Positions 24,543 through 33,279 are shown, numbered from the stretch's first letter. The stretch is 42,281 nucleotides of DNA from JBCBSZ01 sp039185015 (GCA_039185015.1 JBCDAU010000046.1:1-42281); one strand, 5' to 3'. Notes: generated by a model not told the origin, from the letters alone. Numbers and translations are program-made.

Positions 24543-25247
24543 ATGACCGATCCGACCCCGACCTCCGACCTCACCCCGACCTCCAACTCCCGGCTGTTCC
24601 TCGTGGGCTCGGCCCTCGTCGTCGGCGCGACCGCGCTCACCCTGCGCGGCGTCAACACCGACCCCATCGCGCCGGGCGGAGCGATCGAGATCGCCCAGAC
24701 CGCGTCCGTGCTCCGGGCGCCAGACCGACCCGAGATCGTCTGGCCCGCTCTCACCGAGGTGTCGGTCCCCGCAGGGCCGCTCCCGGACCCACCGCCGGCG
24801 TTCGCAGGTGAGGGGCTCGACGACGACCTCGACGACGACGACCTCGACGATGACGACTCCGACGATGACGACGACTCCGACGACGACTCCGACGATGACG
24901 ACTCCGACGATGACGACGACTCCGACGACGACTCCGACGATGACGACTCCGACGATGACGACCTCGACGATGACGACGACTCCGACGACGACTCCGACGA
25001 TGACGACTCCGACGACGACTCCGACGACGACTCCGACGACGACGACGACGATGCGGACGAGATCGACGACGACACGGACGACCGCGACGACGATCAGGAC
25101 GACGGCGACGACGACGGCGACGACGACGACGACCAGGACGACGACGACCGCGACGACGACCAGGACGACGACGGTGGGGATGACGACGACCGCGACGACG
25201 GTGGGGATGACGACGACCGGGACGACGACGGTGGGGACGACGACTGA
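24543..25247 (+). CDS. Membrane-anchored aspartate-rich repeat protein
   Basis: A 234-residue protein of unknown function. Residues 1-16 are a short Thr/Pro/Asp leader, 17-34 one membrane helix (RLFLVGSALVVGATALTL), 35-91 a Pro-rich linker, and 92-234 an acidic tail that is mostly Asp, with spaced Ser, then Arg, Gln and Gly. The helix plus preceding Arg suggests an N-in, C-out anchor, so the poly-Asp tail would sit outside the membrane, able to bind cations. ATG 24543 is chosen because the -10 element is seven bases upstream. It leads an operon with a histidine kinase and response regulator, 12 bp away. It could be a cation buffer, a sensor ligand or a substrate for modification; none is proven. 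Confidence 0.75.
   Translation: MTDPTPTSDLTPTSNSRLFLVGSALVVGATALTLRGVNTDPIAPGGAIEIAQTASVLRAPDRPEIVWPALTEVSVPAGPLPDPPPAFAGEGLDDDLDDDDLDDDDSDDDDDSDDDSDDDDSDDDDDSDDDSDDDDSDDDDLDDDDDSDDDSDDDDSDDDSDDDSDDDDDDADEIDDDTDDRDDDQDDGDDDGDDDDDQDDDDRDDDQDDDGGDDDDRDDGGDDDDRDDDGGDDD
24858..25007 (+). repeat. 45-bp tandem repeat inside the aspartate-rich gene
   Basis: Units at 24858-24902 and 24903-24947 are identical over 45 bp and encode S-D5-S-D3-S-D4. After one S-D4 insert, a third unit at 24963-25007 differs only in its first codon (CTC for TCC). The region is prone to length change by slippage, in steps of 15 residues. Confidence 0.9.
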
Positions 25248-25259
25248 CCAGGCTCGCCG

Positions 25260-26674
25260 ATGAGGACGACCCGGTCTCGCATCGTCCTCGTCACCGCCGG
25301 ACTGCTGGCGCTCGCCGCGATCGGTTCGGTCGTGCTGCTGCGCCAGGTCCTGCTCGCCCGACTCGCCGAGGACGTCGACCTCCAGCTGCGTCAGGAGGCC
25401 GACGAGTTCTCCGCCCTGGTGGCGCAGTCCGGGTTCGAGGAGGCCGGCGCCGAGGTCGACGTCGCCGACGTGATCCGCACGTTCCTGTCGCGCAACGTCC
25501 CCGAGTCGGACGAGGTCCTGGTCGGCCTCGTCGACGGCGGCGTGCTCGCTCGGACGCCCGAGCCACCGCTCCGGATCGAGGAGGACCTCGACCTCGTCGA
25601 CGGGTGGTGGTCGGAGCTGGCTCCGACGTTCCGCACCGATCCCTCGGCCGCGGGCGACGTGCGCTCCCTCGTCGTGCCCGTCCTCAGCGACGACGACCGT
25701 GTCGCGACCTTCGTGGTCGCCAACTTCGTCCAGTTCGACCGCGACGACGTGGACGAGATCGTGACGGCGGCGGCGCAGGTCCTGGCGGTCGCGGTCGTGA
25801 TCGCTGCCGTCCTCGCCTGGATCGTCGCCGGGCGGGTGCTCCGTCCGCTCCGAGTGCTCGCCGACACCGCATCGAGCATCGACGAGGGCGACTTCGATCG
25901 GCGGGTGCCGGTTCCCGGCACGACCGACCTCGCCGCGCTCGCCGAGACCTTGAACGGCATGCTGGACCGCATCGAACGGGCCTACGTGAGCCAACGACAG
26001 TTCCTCGACGATGCGGCCCACGAGCTGAGGACGCCACTCACCATCATGCGAGGACACCTCGAGCTCGCTCGGGACGATGAGCCGCTCGACGCCCAGACCC
26101 GGTCGATCGTCATGGACGAGATCGACCGGATGGCTCGCCTCGTCGACGATCTGCTCGTGCTGGCGACCGCTCGCCGGCCGGACTTCGTGGTCCTCGAGCC
26201 CGTCGACGTCCGCGACCTGGCCGACGCCGTCGCCGATCGCGCCTGGGCCCTCGGTGATCGGCGCTGGCACCGGGACATCGACGTCGACGAGGTCGTGTCG
26301 CTCGACCAGCAGCGCGTCACGCAGGCGTGGATGAACTTCGTGCGCAACGCCGTCCAGCACACCGACCCCGGGAACGACATCACGATCTTCGCTCGTCGCT
26401 CCGGAGCAGAGCTGCACCTCGGCGTGAGCGACAGCGGAGACGGTCTCGATCCTGCCGATGTCGAACGGATCCTGTCGCGCTTCGGTCGCGGCGCGTCGGG
26501 TCGTCGCGATCGGACCGACGGCATCGGTCTCGGCCTGGCCATCGCCGGCGTGATCGCCGATGCCCACGGTGGCTCGCTGCACGTCGACCCCGGGCCGGGC
26601 ACCGGCGCCAGCTTCTGGCTGGCCGTGCCGGCCTCCACACCCGAGCTCCCCGCCGACCCCGGAGCCGTCACGCC

Positions 26675-26678
<4 letters not shown>
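25260..26678 (+). CDS. Membrane sensor histidine kinase (HAMP, HisKA, HATPase)
   Basis: A 472-residue sensor kinase. Two membrane helices (about 8-29 and 169-190) enclose an extracellular sensor of about 140 residues with many acidic residues and no named domain. A HAMP region follows (about 191-245), then the H-box FLDDAAHELRTPL with phospho-acceptor His254, the N-box NFVRNAVQH (Asn363), G1 DSGDG (391-395), the F-box RFGRG and G2 GIGLGL (421-426). It belongs to the OmpR-type TCS class. It begins 12 bp after the aspartate-rich protein gene and overlaps the regulator gene by four bases, so all three are one operon. Confidence 0.92.
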
Positions 26679-27334
<656 letters not shown>

Positions 27335-27366
27335 GCACCAGCGGCGCCCGGGAGGATGAGGCGCTT

Positions 27367-27409
27367 CTCACGACCGGCTCATGACGGTCTCATCGGGGGC
27401 TCCGACGAT
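27367..27409 (+). promoter_or_regulatory. Promoter of the 7TM/ATP-grasp operon with three 11-bp-spaced CTCA boxes
   Basis: CTCA at 27367, 27378 and 27389, exactly 11 bp apart. The -10-like GACGAT (27404-27409) begins 15 bp after the last CTCA, as at 24515/24530, and lies six bases before ATG 27416. The duplicated geometry argues for a common response regulator. Confidence 0.7.
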
Positions 27410-27415
27410 GACCGC

Positions 27416-28201
27416 ATGATCACCATCCACGAGCCCACGGACCGGTTCGGTGTCGACCAGCTCCACGACCCCACGGACGGGCACGGCCTCCACCGGCCCC
27501 CGTCGTTCGCCGACCGCCGGGCCGCAGCGACGCCGCTGTTCATCACCGCCGCAGCGTCGGTGGCGACCGTGCTCCTGCACACCGCCGATCCGACCTCGCC
27601 GGTGGCCACGCCGCCGCCGCTCGCCGTCCTCCCCGTCGCCGTCGCCGTCGCCGTCGCTCTCGGGCTGATCGTCGGAGTCCGGTCGCTCGGGACCTTCACC
27701 CCGGCGTTGGTCGCCACCGCGGTGGTGACCGGCGATGCGGTGGAGACGATGACGATCATGCTCGGCATGCTGGCGCTCGGTCTGCTCGGCGAACGGGCCT
27801 TGCGCACGGTGATGCTCCCGCGGCTCGGTCGCCTCGGCGTGCTCGTCGCCGCCGGCTGTGGGGCGCTCTCCGTGGCCGGCACGGAGGACCACCTCTCCAC
27901 GGCATCGGTCGCCGGACTCCCGGTCGTCGCCGGGATGATGGCCGTCGAGCGCCTCTGGCAGACGCTCGACGCCGACGGCGCGACCGAGTCCGTGCGGCTC
28001 GTGGGCGGCACGGCGACCACGATCGCCGCCGCAGCCGTCGTCACCAGCGCGCCCCGCGTCCACGAGCTCGCGATCACGAGCCCCGGCCTGCTGGCCGTCG
28101 TCAGCGCCGGGCTGATCCTCGCCGCCGGCAGCTACCAGGGACTTCGGTTGGTCGAGCTCGTCCGCTTCTGCCGGCCGTCGGTCGCAGGGGCTGCGTCGTG
28201 A
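27416..28201 (+). CDS. 7TM protein of the inactive-transglutaminase/ATP-grasp system
   Basis: A 261-residue integral membrane protein with seven or eight hydrophobic segments (about 39-56, 69-88, 92-105, 111-127, 140-155, 164-178, 196-212, 222-239). The motif GVRSLGTFTPALVA (87-100) fits the conserved GV..GTF.P.L.A patch of the 7TM domain that in other bacteria is fused to an inactive transglutaminase; here that N-terminal domain is missing and only a 38-residue cytosolic leader remains. The start ATG 27416 is preferred over an upstream frame because of the -10 element six bases before it. It overlaps the ATP-grasp gene by four bases, which supports the family call. Confidence 0.7.
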   Translation: MITIHEPTDRFGVDQLHDPTDGHGLHRPPSFADRRAAATPLFITAAASVATVLLHTADPTSPVATPPPLAVLPVAVAVAVALGLIVGVRSLGTFTPALVATAVVTGDAVETMTIMLGMLALGLLGERALRTVMLPRLGRLGVLVAAGCGALSVAGTEDHLSTASVAGLPVVAGMMAVERLWQTLDADGATESVRLVGGTATTIAAAAVVTSAPRVHELAITSPGLLAVVSAGLILAAGSYQGLRLVELVRFCRPSVAGAAS

Positions 28202-29058
28202 CGCGCTGGGCGTCGGTCGTCGGCATGAACCGTCGCAACGCGATCGTCCACCAGCACAACGACAGCCGGTCGATCCACCTCGTGAACGACAAGATCGCGA
28301 CCAAGGAGCTGCTCGCCGAGCACGGGGTGGCCGTCGTGCCGACCGTCGCCGTGCTCCGCGACCGGCTCGACCTCCGGCAGCTCCGGGCGTGCGAGCTTCC
28401 CGACGAATGGGTTGCCAAGCCCGCCCGCGGCGCCGGTGGGTGCGGGATCATCGTCCTGGTCGGCCGGGACGGCGACGGGTGGCTCGACACCGGGGGTCGG
28501 CACGTCTCGCGTCGCGAGGTCGGCGAGCATCTGGCCGAGGTGCTCTCGGGACAGCACTCCGGACGATCGGCCGACGAGGCGATCATCGAGCCTCGGCTGT
28601 CGCCGGCACCGGAGCTGACCGAGCTCGGGGCGATCGGTCTTCCCGACCTCCGGGTGCTGCACGTCGGCGAGCAGGACCCGCTCGTCATGCTGCGGCTGCC
28701 GACCGAGCGCTCGGGCGGACGTGCCAACCTGCACCAGGGTGGCGTCGGGCTCGCGATCGATCCGCGACGGGGGAGGGTGGTGAGAGCGGTGTGCGGCCGC
28801 CACGAGATCCTCGATCATCCGGACACCGGACGACGGCTCGTCGGCGAGCGGGTGCCGGAGATCGGACGGGTCGTCGAGACCGCGGCGGCCGCGGTGGCGA
28901 TCACCGGGCTGGGCTTCGCCGGCGTCGATGTCGTGATCGACGATCGGCGCCGGGTGATGGTGCTCGAGGTGAACGCACGGCCCGGCCTCCAGATCCAGCA
29001 GGTGTGCGACACCCCGCTGCTCTCCGGCCGTCGCCGCTCGAGCTGGGCCCGGAGGTGA
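28198..29058 (+). CDS. ATP-grasp ligase, RimK-related (alpha-L-glutamate ligase-like)
   Basis: A 286-residue ATP-grasp protein close to the RimK-related glutamate ligase-like family (TIGR02291-type). The order of landmarks agrees along the whole chain: GMNRRNA (9-15), VNDKIATKELL, the ATP-binding KPARGAGGCGIIVL (Lys74), LRLPTERSGGRANLHQGG, and the metal motif LEVNARPG (Glu257, Asn259). ATP-grasp ligases join a carboxylate to an amine through an acyl-phosphate. The acceptor is unknown; a peptide or the acidic protein nearby is one option. GTG 28198 overlaps the 7TM stop (GTGA), so the two are coupled. A usual partner, the aspartyl peptidase, is absent here. Confidence 0.85.
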   Translation: MTRWASVVGMNRRNAIVHQHNDSRSIHLVNDKIATKELLAEHGVAVVPTVAVLRDRLDLRQLRACELPDEWVAKPARGAGGCGIIVLVGRDGDGWLDTGGRHVSRREVGEHLAEVLSGQHSGRSADEAIIEPRLSPAPELTELGAIGLPDLRVLHVGEQDPLVMLRLPTERSGGRANLHQGGVGLAIDPRRGRVVRAVCGRHEILDHPDTGRRLVGERVPEIGRVVETAAAAVAITGLGFAGVDVVIDDRRRVMVLEVNARPGLQIQQVCDTPLLSGRRRSSWARR

Positions 29059-29093
29059 ACGCCGGAGCCGAGCCGAGGTGGTCACCCTCGTAG

Positions 29094-29112
29094 CGAGCCG
29101 AGCGCGGGCTCG
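29094..29112 (+). terminator. Weak candidate terminator after the ATP-grasp gene
   Basis: CGAGCC, seven-base loop, GGCTCG, 35 bp after the ATP-grasp stop. A 6-bp stem, no T-run. The rest of the 152-bp gap to 29210 holds the TetR promoter. Confidence 0.3.
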
Positions 29113-29174
29113 ATCGGGGCAAGGACTCCGCCCGTCGTCAGATCGGTCATGAACCGGGCACATGACGGCGGCCC

Positions 29175-29221
29175 TTGACACTGAACGCACGTTCAGCGAC
29201 GATGCTGAACATGTGTTCAGC
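29175..29221 (+). promoter_or_regulatory. TetR promoter with two palindromic operators
   Basis: TTGACA (29175-29180), a 17-bp spacer and GACGAT (29198-29203), seven bases before ATG 29211. Operator 1, CTGAACG-CA-CGTTCAG, is at 29181-29196 inside the spacer. Operator 2, GCTGAACA-TG-TGTTCAGC, is at 29204-29221 and spans the start codon. Their centres are 24 bp apart and they share the CTGAAC half-site. Confidence 0.8.
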
Positions 29222-29822
29222 CATCGAGCCGACGCCGGTCGACGCCCGGCAGCGGATGCTCACGGCGACCATCGACCTGGTCGGTCGTCACGGCGCACGG
29301 GCGACCACCGTGCGCGCCGTGGCGGAGGCGGCCGACGTGTCGCCGGCGCTGGTGATGCATCACTTCGGCTCCAAGGCCGGCCTGCTCGCTGCGTGCGACG
29401 ACGACGTCATGGCCACGATCCGCGAGGCGGTCGAGCACCTGGGCGCGGCGGACCGCGACGCGGGCCTCGCCGAGTTGATCGCCGCAGAGAGCGCAGGGCC
29501 GGCGATGAGCTACATCGGACGCGCCCTGCACGAGGAGGGCGAGAGCGGCCACCAGTGGTTCGACTGGATGATCGACCTCACGCGACGGGGCATGACCGAT
29601 CTCGCCGCATCGGGGCTCGCTCGGCCGGCTGCCGACCCCGCCATGCAGGCGGTGCTGCTCTTGGCGATGGATCTCGGCGTGGTGCTGCTCCGGCAGCACG
29701 TCGAGCGGTATCTCGGCGCGCCGATCACCGACAGCGCCATCACCACACGCTGGGCTTCGGCGGAGCTGGACCTGCTGACCAACGGCGTGCTGATCGATCA
29801 GGAAGGACCCGCAGATGGCTGA
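29211..29822 (+). CDS. TetR-family repressor of the ABC exporter
   Basis: A 203-residue TetR protein: DARQRMLTATIDLVGRHGARATTVRAVAEAADVSPALVMHHFGSKAGLL is the DNA-binding domain, and the rest a ligand-binding helical domain with GQ-free but typical ending. ATG 29211 is chosen over earlier in-frame codons because the -10 element is seven bases upstream and the earlier codons fall inside the promoter. It likely represses itself and the exporter by binding the two palindromes at 29181-29221, and is released by the exported drug or metabolite. Its stop overlaps the ABC ATPase start by eight bases. Confidence 0.9.
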   Translation: MCSAIEPTPVDARQRMLTATIDLVGRHGARATTVRAVAEAADVSPALVMHHFGSKAGLLAACDDDVMATIREAVEHLGAADRDAGLAELIAAESAGPAMSYIGRALHEEGESGHQWFDWMIDLTRRGMTDLAASGLARPAADPAMQAVLLLAMDLGVVLLRQHVERYLGAPITDSAITTRWASAELDLLTNGVLIDQEGPADG

Positions 29823-30729
29823 ACCCGTCATCGAGATGTCGGGCGTCGTGAAGACGTTCGGTGACGTCCGCGCTCTCGACGGACTCGACCTACATGTCGA
29901 GCGCGGCGAGATCCTCGGCTTCCTCGGCCCCAACGGGTCGGGGAAGTCGACGGCGATCCGCGTGCTCCTGGGCATGTTGCGCGCCGACCGCGGCGAGATG
30001 CAGCTCCTCGGCGGCGATCCGTGGCGTGATGCGGTCGAGCTGCACCGCCGGCTGGCGTACGTCCCCGGCGACGTGAGCTTGTGGCCCAAGCTGACCGGCG
30101 GTGAGACCATCGACCTCCTCGCCCGCCTGCGAGGCGGCTTCGACGCCGCACGCCGCAACGAGCTCGTCGAGCGCTTCGAGCTCGACCCGACGCGCAAGGC
30201 GGGGACGTACTCGAAGGGCAACCGACAGAAGGTCGGCCTGATCGCTGCGTTGGCGTCGGACGTCGAACTGCTCGTGCTCGACGAGCCGACCTCCGGTCTC
30301 GACCCGCTGATGGAGTCGGTCTTCCAGGACTGCGTGCGCGAGGCGGCGGCGAACGGCGCGACCGTGCTCTTGTCGAGCCACATCCTCGCCGAGGTCGAGA
30401 AGCTGTGCCGGCGGGTCAGCATCATCCGATCCGGGCGCACGGTCGAGTCGGGCACGCTGGCGGCGCTCCGCCATGTGCAGCGGACCAGCATCACCGCGCG
30501 AACGCGCACGCCCGTCGTGCTCGCCGGCGTGGTCGGCGTGACGTCTGTGGAGGTCGACGGAGATCGTGTCGCGTTCGAGGTCGACGACTCCCACCTCGAC
30601 GAGGCGATGGCACGCCTCGGTGCGGCTGGCGTGCTGAGCCTGCACTCCGCGCCCCCGACGCTGGAGGAGATCTTCATGCGTCACTACAGCGACGAGTCAC
30701 CGCCGGCAGCGATGGAGGCGTCGACATGA
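29815..30729 (+). CDS. ABC exporter ATP-binding protein
   Basis: A 304-residue ABC-2 type ATPase. The Walker A is GPNGSGKST (in FLGPNGSGKSTAIRVLLG), the signature is YSKGNRQKVGL (a variant of LSGGQ typical of this drug-exporter branch), Walker B is LLVLDEPTSGLDP and the H-loop is LSSHI. After the catalytic part a C-terminal domain of about 90 residues follows. ATG 29815 has AGGAAGGA nine bases upstream, so unlike most genes here it uses a ribosome binding site. It overlaps the permease start by four bases. With the TetR it resembles tetronasin/polyketide exporter cassettes. Confidence 0.93.
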   Translation: MAEPVIEMSGVVKTFGDVRALDGLDLHVERGEILGFLGPNGSGKSTAIRVLLGMLRADRGEMQLLGGDPWRDAVELHRRLAYVPGDVSLWPKLTGGETIDLLARLRGGFDAARRNELVERFELDPTRKAGTYSKGNRQKVGLIAALASDVELLVLDEPTSGLDPLMESVFQDCVREAAANGATVLLSSHILAEVEKLCRRVSIIRSGRTVESGTLAALRHVQRTSITARTRTPVVLAGVVGVTSVEVDGDRVAFEVDDSHLDEAMARLGAAGVLSLHSAPPTLEEIFMRHYSDESPPAAMEAST

Positions 30730-32321
30730 GCGGACGTATCGCGCTCGCTGGCACCGGGCCCCTGGTTCGAGTCCGTGCGCGGATCGACCGGACGCGGCTG
30801 CTGCTGTGGACGATCGGCATCATCGTGATGGTCGCCGCCTCGGCGGCGAGCATCGAGAGCCTCTTCCCGACGCAGGCCGACCTCGATTCGGCCGCCGCAG
30901 GATCCGACAACCCCGCGATCCGGGCCTTCAACGGGCCGGCCCAGGCGCTCGACACGCTCGGCGGGCAGGTCGCGTTCCAGGTGGGAGCACCCGGGTTCGT
31001 CATCGCCGCGCTCGGCAGCATCTTGATGACCACCCGCTTGACGCGCCGCGAGGAGGAATCGGGCCGACTCGAACTGGTCCGGTCCCTGCCGGTCGGGCGC
31101 GGCTCGTCGATGGCCGCAGCGGCGATCGTCGTCGGGGCGATGAACGCGCTGATCGGACTCGGTGTCGCCATCGCCTGTCTGGCCGCTGACCTCCCCGCGG
31201 CCGGCTCCTGGGCGTTCGGCCTGGGCTTCACCGCGGTCGGTTGGGTGTTCACCGCCATCGCCCTCGTCGCCGCGCAGGTCGCGCCGACCTCACGCGCGGC
31301 CGGCGGACTGGCGGGCTCGGTGTTGGCGTTGGCGTTCCTCCTGCGTGCTGTCGGCGACATGACCAACGGCGTCCTGTCGTGGTTCTCGCCGATCGGGTGG
31401 GTGCAAGCCGCTCGTCCGTGGGCGGACGAACGGTGGTGGGTGTTCGTCCTCCCGCTCGTGGCGACCGTCGGCATCGGCGCGCTCGCCAGAGCGTTGCTGG
31501 TGCGACGTGACCTGGGCGGCGGCCTCCTCCCTGCGCGGCGCGGCCCGGCCGCAGCGCTCCCCGGTCTGGCGACACCGTTGGCCTTGGCGGTGCGCCAACA
31601 GCGCAGCCTCGTGATCGGTTGGAGCGTGGCGCTGGCGGTGTTCGGTTTCGTCTACGGCGTCATCGTCAACTCGATCGAGGATTTCGTGAGCGACAACGAA
31701 GCGATGGCCGACTTCATGGCCGCTGGTGCGGGAGGCGCATCGCTGACCGACTCGTACCTCGCTCAGTCGATCCGTGTCCTGGCCCTGATCGCCAGTGGCT
31801 TCACCGCCCAGGCCGTGTTGCGCGCCCGCGGCGAGGAGACGTCCGGACGCGCCGAACCGCTCCTCGCGCTGCCGGTCACGCGGCGATCGTGGCTCGGATC
31901 GCACGCCGCGATCGCCGCGGTGGGGTCGGTGGTGGTCATGGTCGCCGCATCGCTGTGGGTGGCGATCGGCGTGGTCATCGCCACGGGTGAGGTCGAGACG
32001 GTCGGCAGCCTCTTCGGTGCCGCACTGGCCTACCTCCCCGCGCTGGCGGTCGTGGTCGGCGTCGGACTCGTGCTCACCGCCTGGGCGCCCCGCGCCGCCG
32101 TGGCGACGTGGGCGGTCGTGTCCGGCGCGCTCATCGTCGGCATGTTCGGCCCGGTGCTCGACCTCCCCGACTGGGTCGCCAACCTGTCGCCGTTCGAGCA
32201 CATCGCCCTCGCCCCGGCCGAGCCGGCCGCGACGGCACCGATGATCGTGCTCTCCCTCGTGGCGGTGGTGCTGACGGTCGCCGGGTTCGCCGGGATCACC
32301 CGGCGAGACTGTCCGACCTGA
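30726..32321 (+). CDS. ABC exporter permease (polyketide antibiotic transporter-like)
   Basis: A 531-residue permease with about 12 hydrophobic segments in two similar halves; each half contains the matching loop, REEESGRLELVRSLPVGR in the first and GEETSGRAEPLLALPVTRRSW in the second, which is the internal duplication of the tetronasin/TnrB2-like polyketide exporter family. It forms the channel for the coupled ATPase. The exported compound is not known; no biosynthetic gene lies nearby, so detoxification or an endogenous lipid are both possible. A new transcription unit (the toxin-antitoxin pair) starts about 75 bp downstream. Confidence 0.88.
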   Translation: MSGRIALAGTGPLVRVRARIDRTRLLLWTIGIIVMVAASAASIESLFPTQADLDSAAAGSDNPAIRAFNGPAQALDTLGGQVAFQVGAPGFVIAALGSILMTTRLTRREEESGRLELVRSLPVGRGSSMAAAAIVVGAMNALIGLGVAIACLAADLPAAGSWAFGLGFTAVGWVFTAIALVAAQVAPTSRAAGGLAGSVLALAFLLRAVGDMTNGVLSWFSPIGWVQAARPWADERWWVFVLPLVATVGIGALARALLVRRDLGGGLLPARRGPAAALPGLATPLALAVRQQRSLVIGWSVALAVFGFVYGVIVNSIEDFVSDNEAMADFMAAGAGGASLTDSYLAQSIRVLALIASGFTAQAVLRARGEETSGRAEPLLALPVTRRSWLGSHAAIAAVGSVVVMVAASLWVAIGVVIATGEVETVGSLFGAALAYLPALAVVVGVGLVLTAWAPRAAVATWAVVSGALIVGMFGPVLDLPDWVANLSPFEHIALAPAEPAATAPMIVLSLVAVVLTVAGFAGITRRDCPT

Positions 32322-32382
32322 GGCTCTCCCTGCGCCGGCCGAAGGCCGATGCGATCGCCTCCGAGTGAGCGAGCTGCGCATG

Positions 32383-32398
32383 TATCCTGCATGCATGC
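32383..32398 (+). promoter_or_regulatory. Promoter/operator of the second toxin-antitoxin pair
   Basis: TATCCT (32383-32388) is six bases before ATG 32395. GCATGCATGC (32389-32398) is a perfect 10-bp palindrome that includes the start codon, and GCATG (32378-32382) with CATGC (32390-32394) brackets the -10 hexamer, a plausible autorepression site. Confidence 0.55.
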
Positions 32399-32625
32399 CG
32401 CACGTCCAGGTCCGCGACGTCCCCGACGACATCCACGAAGCGTTGGTCCGGCGTGCGGAGCTGGCGGGGCAATCGCTCCAGCAGTTCTTGACGGCGCAGC
32501 TCGCGATGATCGCCAGCACGCCGACGACCGACGAGGTGCTGGCCCGCATCGAGGGTCGGGACCTCGGCGACCTCTCGCCGGCCGACGCACTCGACGCACT
32601 CGCCGAGGAACGTGCTCGTCGTTGA
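32395..32625 (+). CDS. FitA-like ribbon-helix-helix antitoxin
   Basis: A 76-residue antitoxin. The first half HVQVRDVPDDIHEALVRRAELAGQSLQQFLTAQL is the ribbon-helix-helix fold of FitA-type antitoxins, and the acidic tail (EVLARIEGRDLGDLSPADALDALAEERARR) would bind the PIN toxin. ATG 32395 is selected because the RHH strand begins at once and the -10 element is six bases upstream; a longer GTG start at 32365 would include the promoter. It overlaps the toxin gene by 14 bases, so production of the two is tightly coupled. Unrelated in sequence to the Phd-type antitoxin at 19245. Confidence 0.88.
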   Translation: MPHVQVRDVPDDIHEALVRRAELAGQSLQQFLTAQLAMIASTPTTDEVLARIEGRDLGDLSPADALDALAEERARR

Positions 32626-33001
32626 CGCTTCGGTCCTCGCTCCCGTCGTCGCCGACGGCGGCGCGGGAGGTCGCCGACTCCGTCGGCGACTCGGCGGCGA
32701 GGTGATCGCCGGGCCGGACCTGGTGCGAATCGAGGTCAGCTCGGTCCTCCGTCGGCAGGCCAGCACCGGGCGGTTGACGACGGAGCGAGCTGATGCCGCT
32801 CTGAACGACCTGCTCTCGTTCCCCCTGCGCGTCTTTCCCACAGGACCCCTGCTCCGCCGTGCGTGGGAGCTCCGGGAGAACGTCACGACCTACGACGGTT
32901 GCTACGTCGCCCTCGCCGAGGGTCTGGAAGCGGTCCTCCTGACCGCCGACACTCGCCTGGCGAACGCTCCGGGGCCCCGATGCGAGATCGAGCTGCTGTG
33001 A
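32612..33001 (+). CDS. vapC: Type II toxin, PIN-domain ribonuclease (VapC/FitB-like)
   Basis: A 129-residue PIN toxin with intact acids Asp5 (VVDASVL), Glu41 (VRIEVSSVL), Asp95 (TTYDGCYVA) and Asp113 (TADTRL). GTG 32612 lies inside the antitoxin gene, preceded by GAGGAAC. The FitB/VapC group cleaves tRNA or other structured RNA; the target is unknown. It differs from the toxin at 19481 in sequence and antitoxin type, so the two modules are independent. Its stop overlaps the start of a small lipoprotein gene (GTGA). Confidence 0.88.
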   Translation: MLVVDASVLAPVVADGGAGGRRLRRRLGGEVIAGPDLVRIEVSSVLRRQASTGRLTTERADAALNDLLSFPLRVFPTGPLLRRAWELRENVTTYDGCYVALAEGLEAVLLTADTRLANAPGPRCEIELL

Positions 33002-33279
33002 ACACGCGATGTCACTGGCTCGGACTCGTCGTTGCCGGCTCCGTGCTCGGAGCGTGCGGCCAGTTCGGACGACGAGACGTCGATGCCGCGACGATCGATG
33101 AGATCACGTCCGCCGTGAACCCCGTCGATGTGGTCGAGGAGTTCTCCCTCCTCGGCGACAACCAGACTCCGGACACTGGTCCTGCGCCTGCTGCCGTGAC
33201 CCTCGAGACGCAGCAATGGCCGGGGCGCTCCCGAGGTAGCGCCCGGGCCGCTCACCGGATCCCTGAGTCATCCAGGTGA
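32998..33279 (+). CDS. Small putative lipoprotein coupled to the VapC gene
   Basis: A 93-residue protein beginning VNTRCHWLGLVVAGSVLGAC, with a type II signal peptide and lipobox LGAC (Cys20). The mature part is acidic (DVDAATIDEITSAVNPVDVVEEF) and then loses character toward the C-terminus (arginine/serine-rich), where the frame runs into the terminator hairpin. GTG 32998 overlaps the toxin stop by four bases. I recognise no family; the last ~30 residues may not be meaningful. Coupling of a lipoprotein to a TA module is unusual, so this may be a chance frame, but the signal peptide is clear. Confidence 0.45.
   Translation: MNTRCHWLGLVVAGSVLGACGQFGRRDVDAATIDEITSAVNPVDVVEEFSLLGDNQTPDTGPAPAAVTLETQQWPGRSRGSARAAHRIPESSR

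Noticed and set aside
24820..25247. Tandem repeats as a CRISPR-like or minisatellite array
   Set aside because: There are no spacers between repeats and the units keep the reading frame (multiples of 3); this is a coding repeat.
24808..25263. Plus-strand frame with Thr-Met-Thr repeats in the acidic region
   Set aside because: It is the +1 frame of the same GAC/GAT/TCC repeats; the Asp frame is the one linked to the membrane helix, start codon and promoter.
24516..26582. Minus-strand frame of 688 codons containing long poly-Val stretches that look like membrane helices
   Set aside because: The Val runs are the reverse complement of the Asp codons (GAC to GTC) of the acidic repeat; no other part resembles a protein family.
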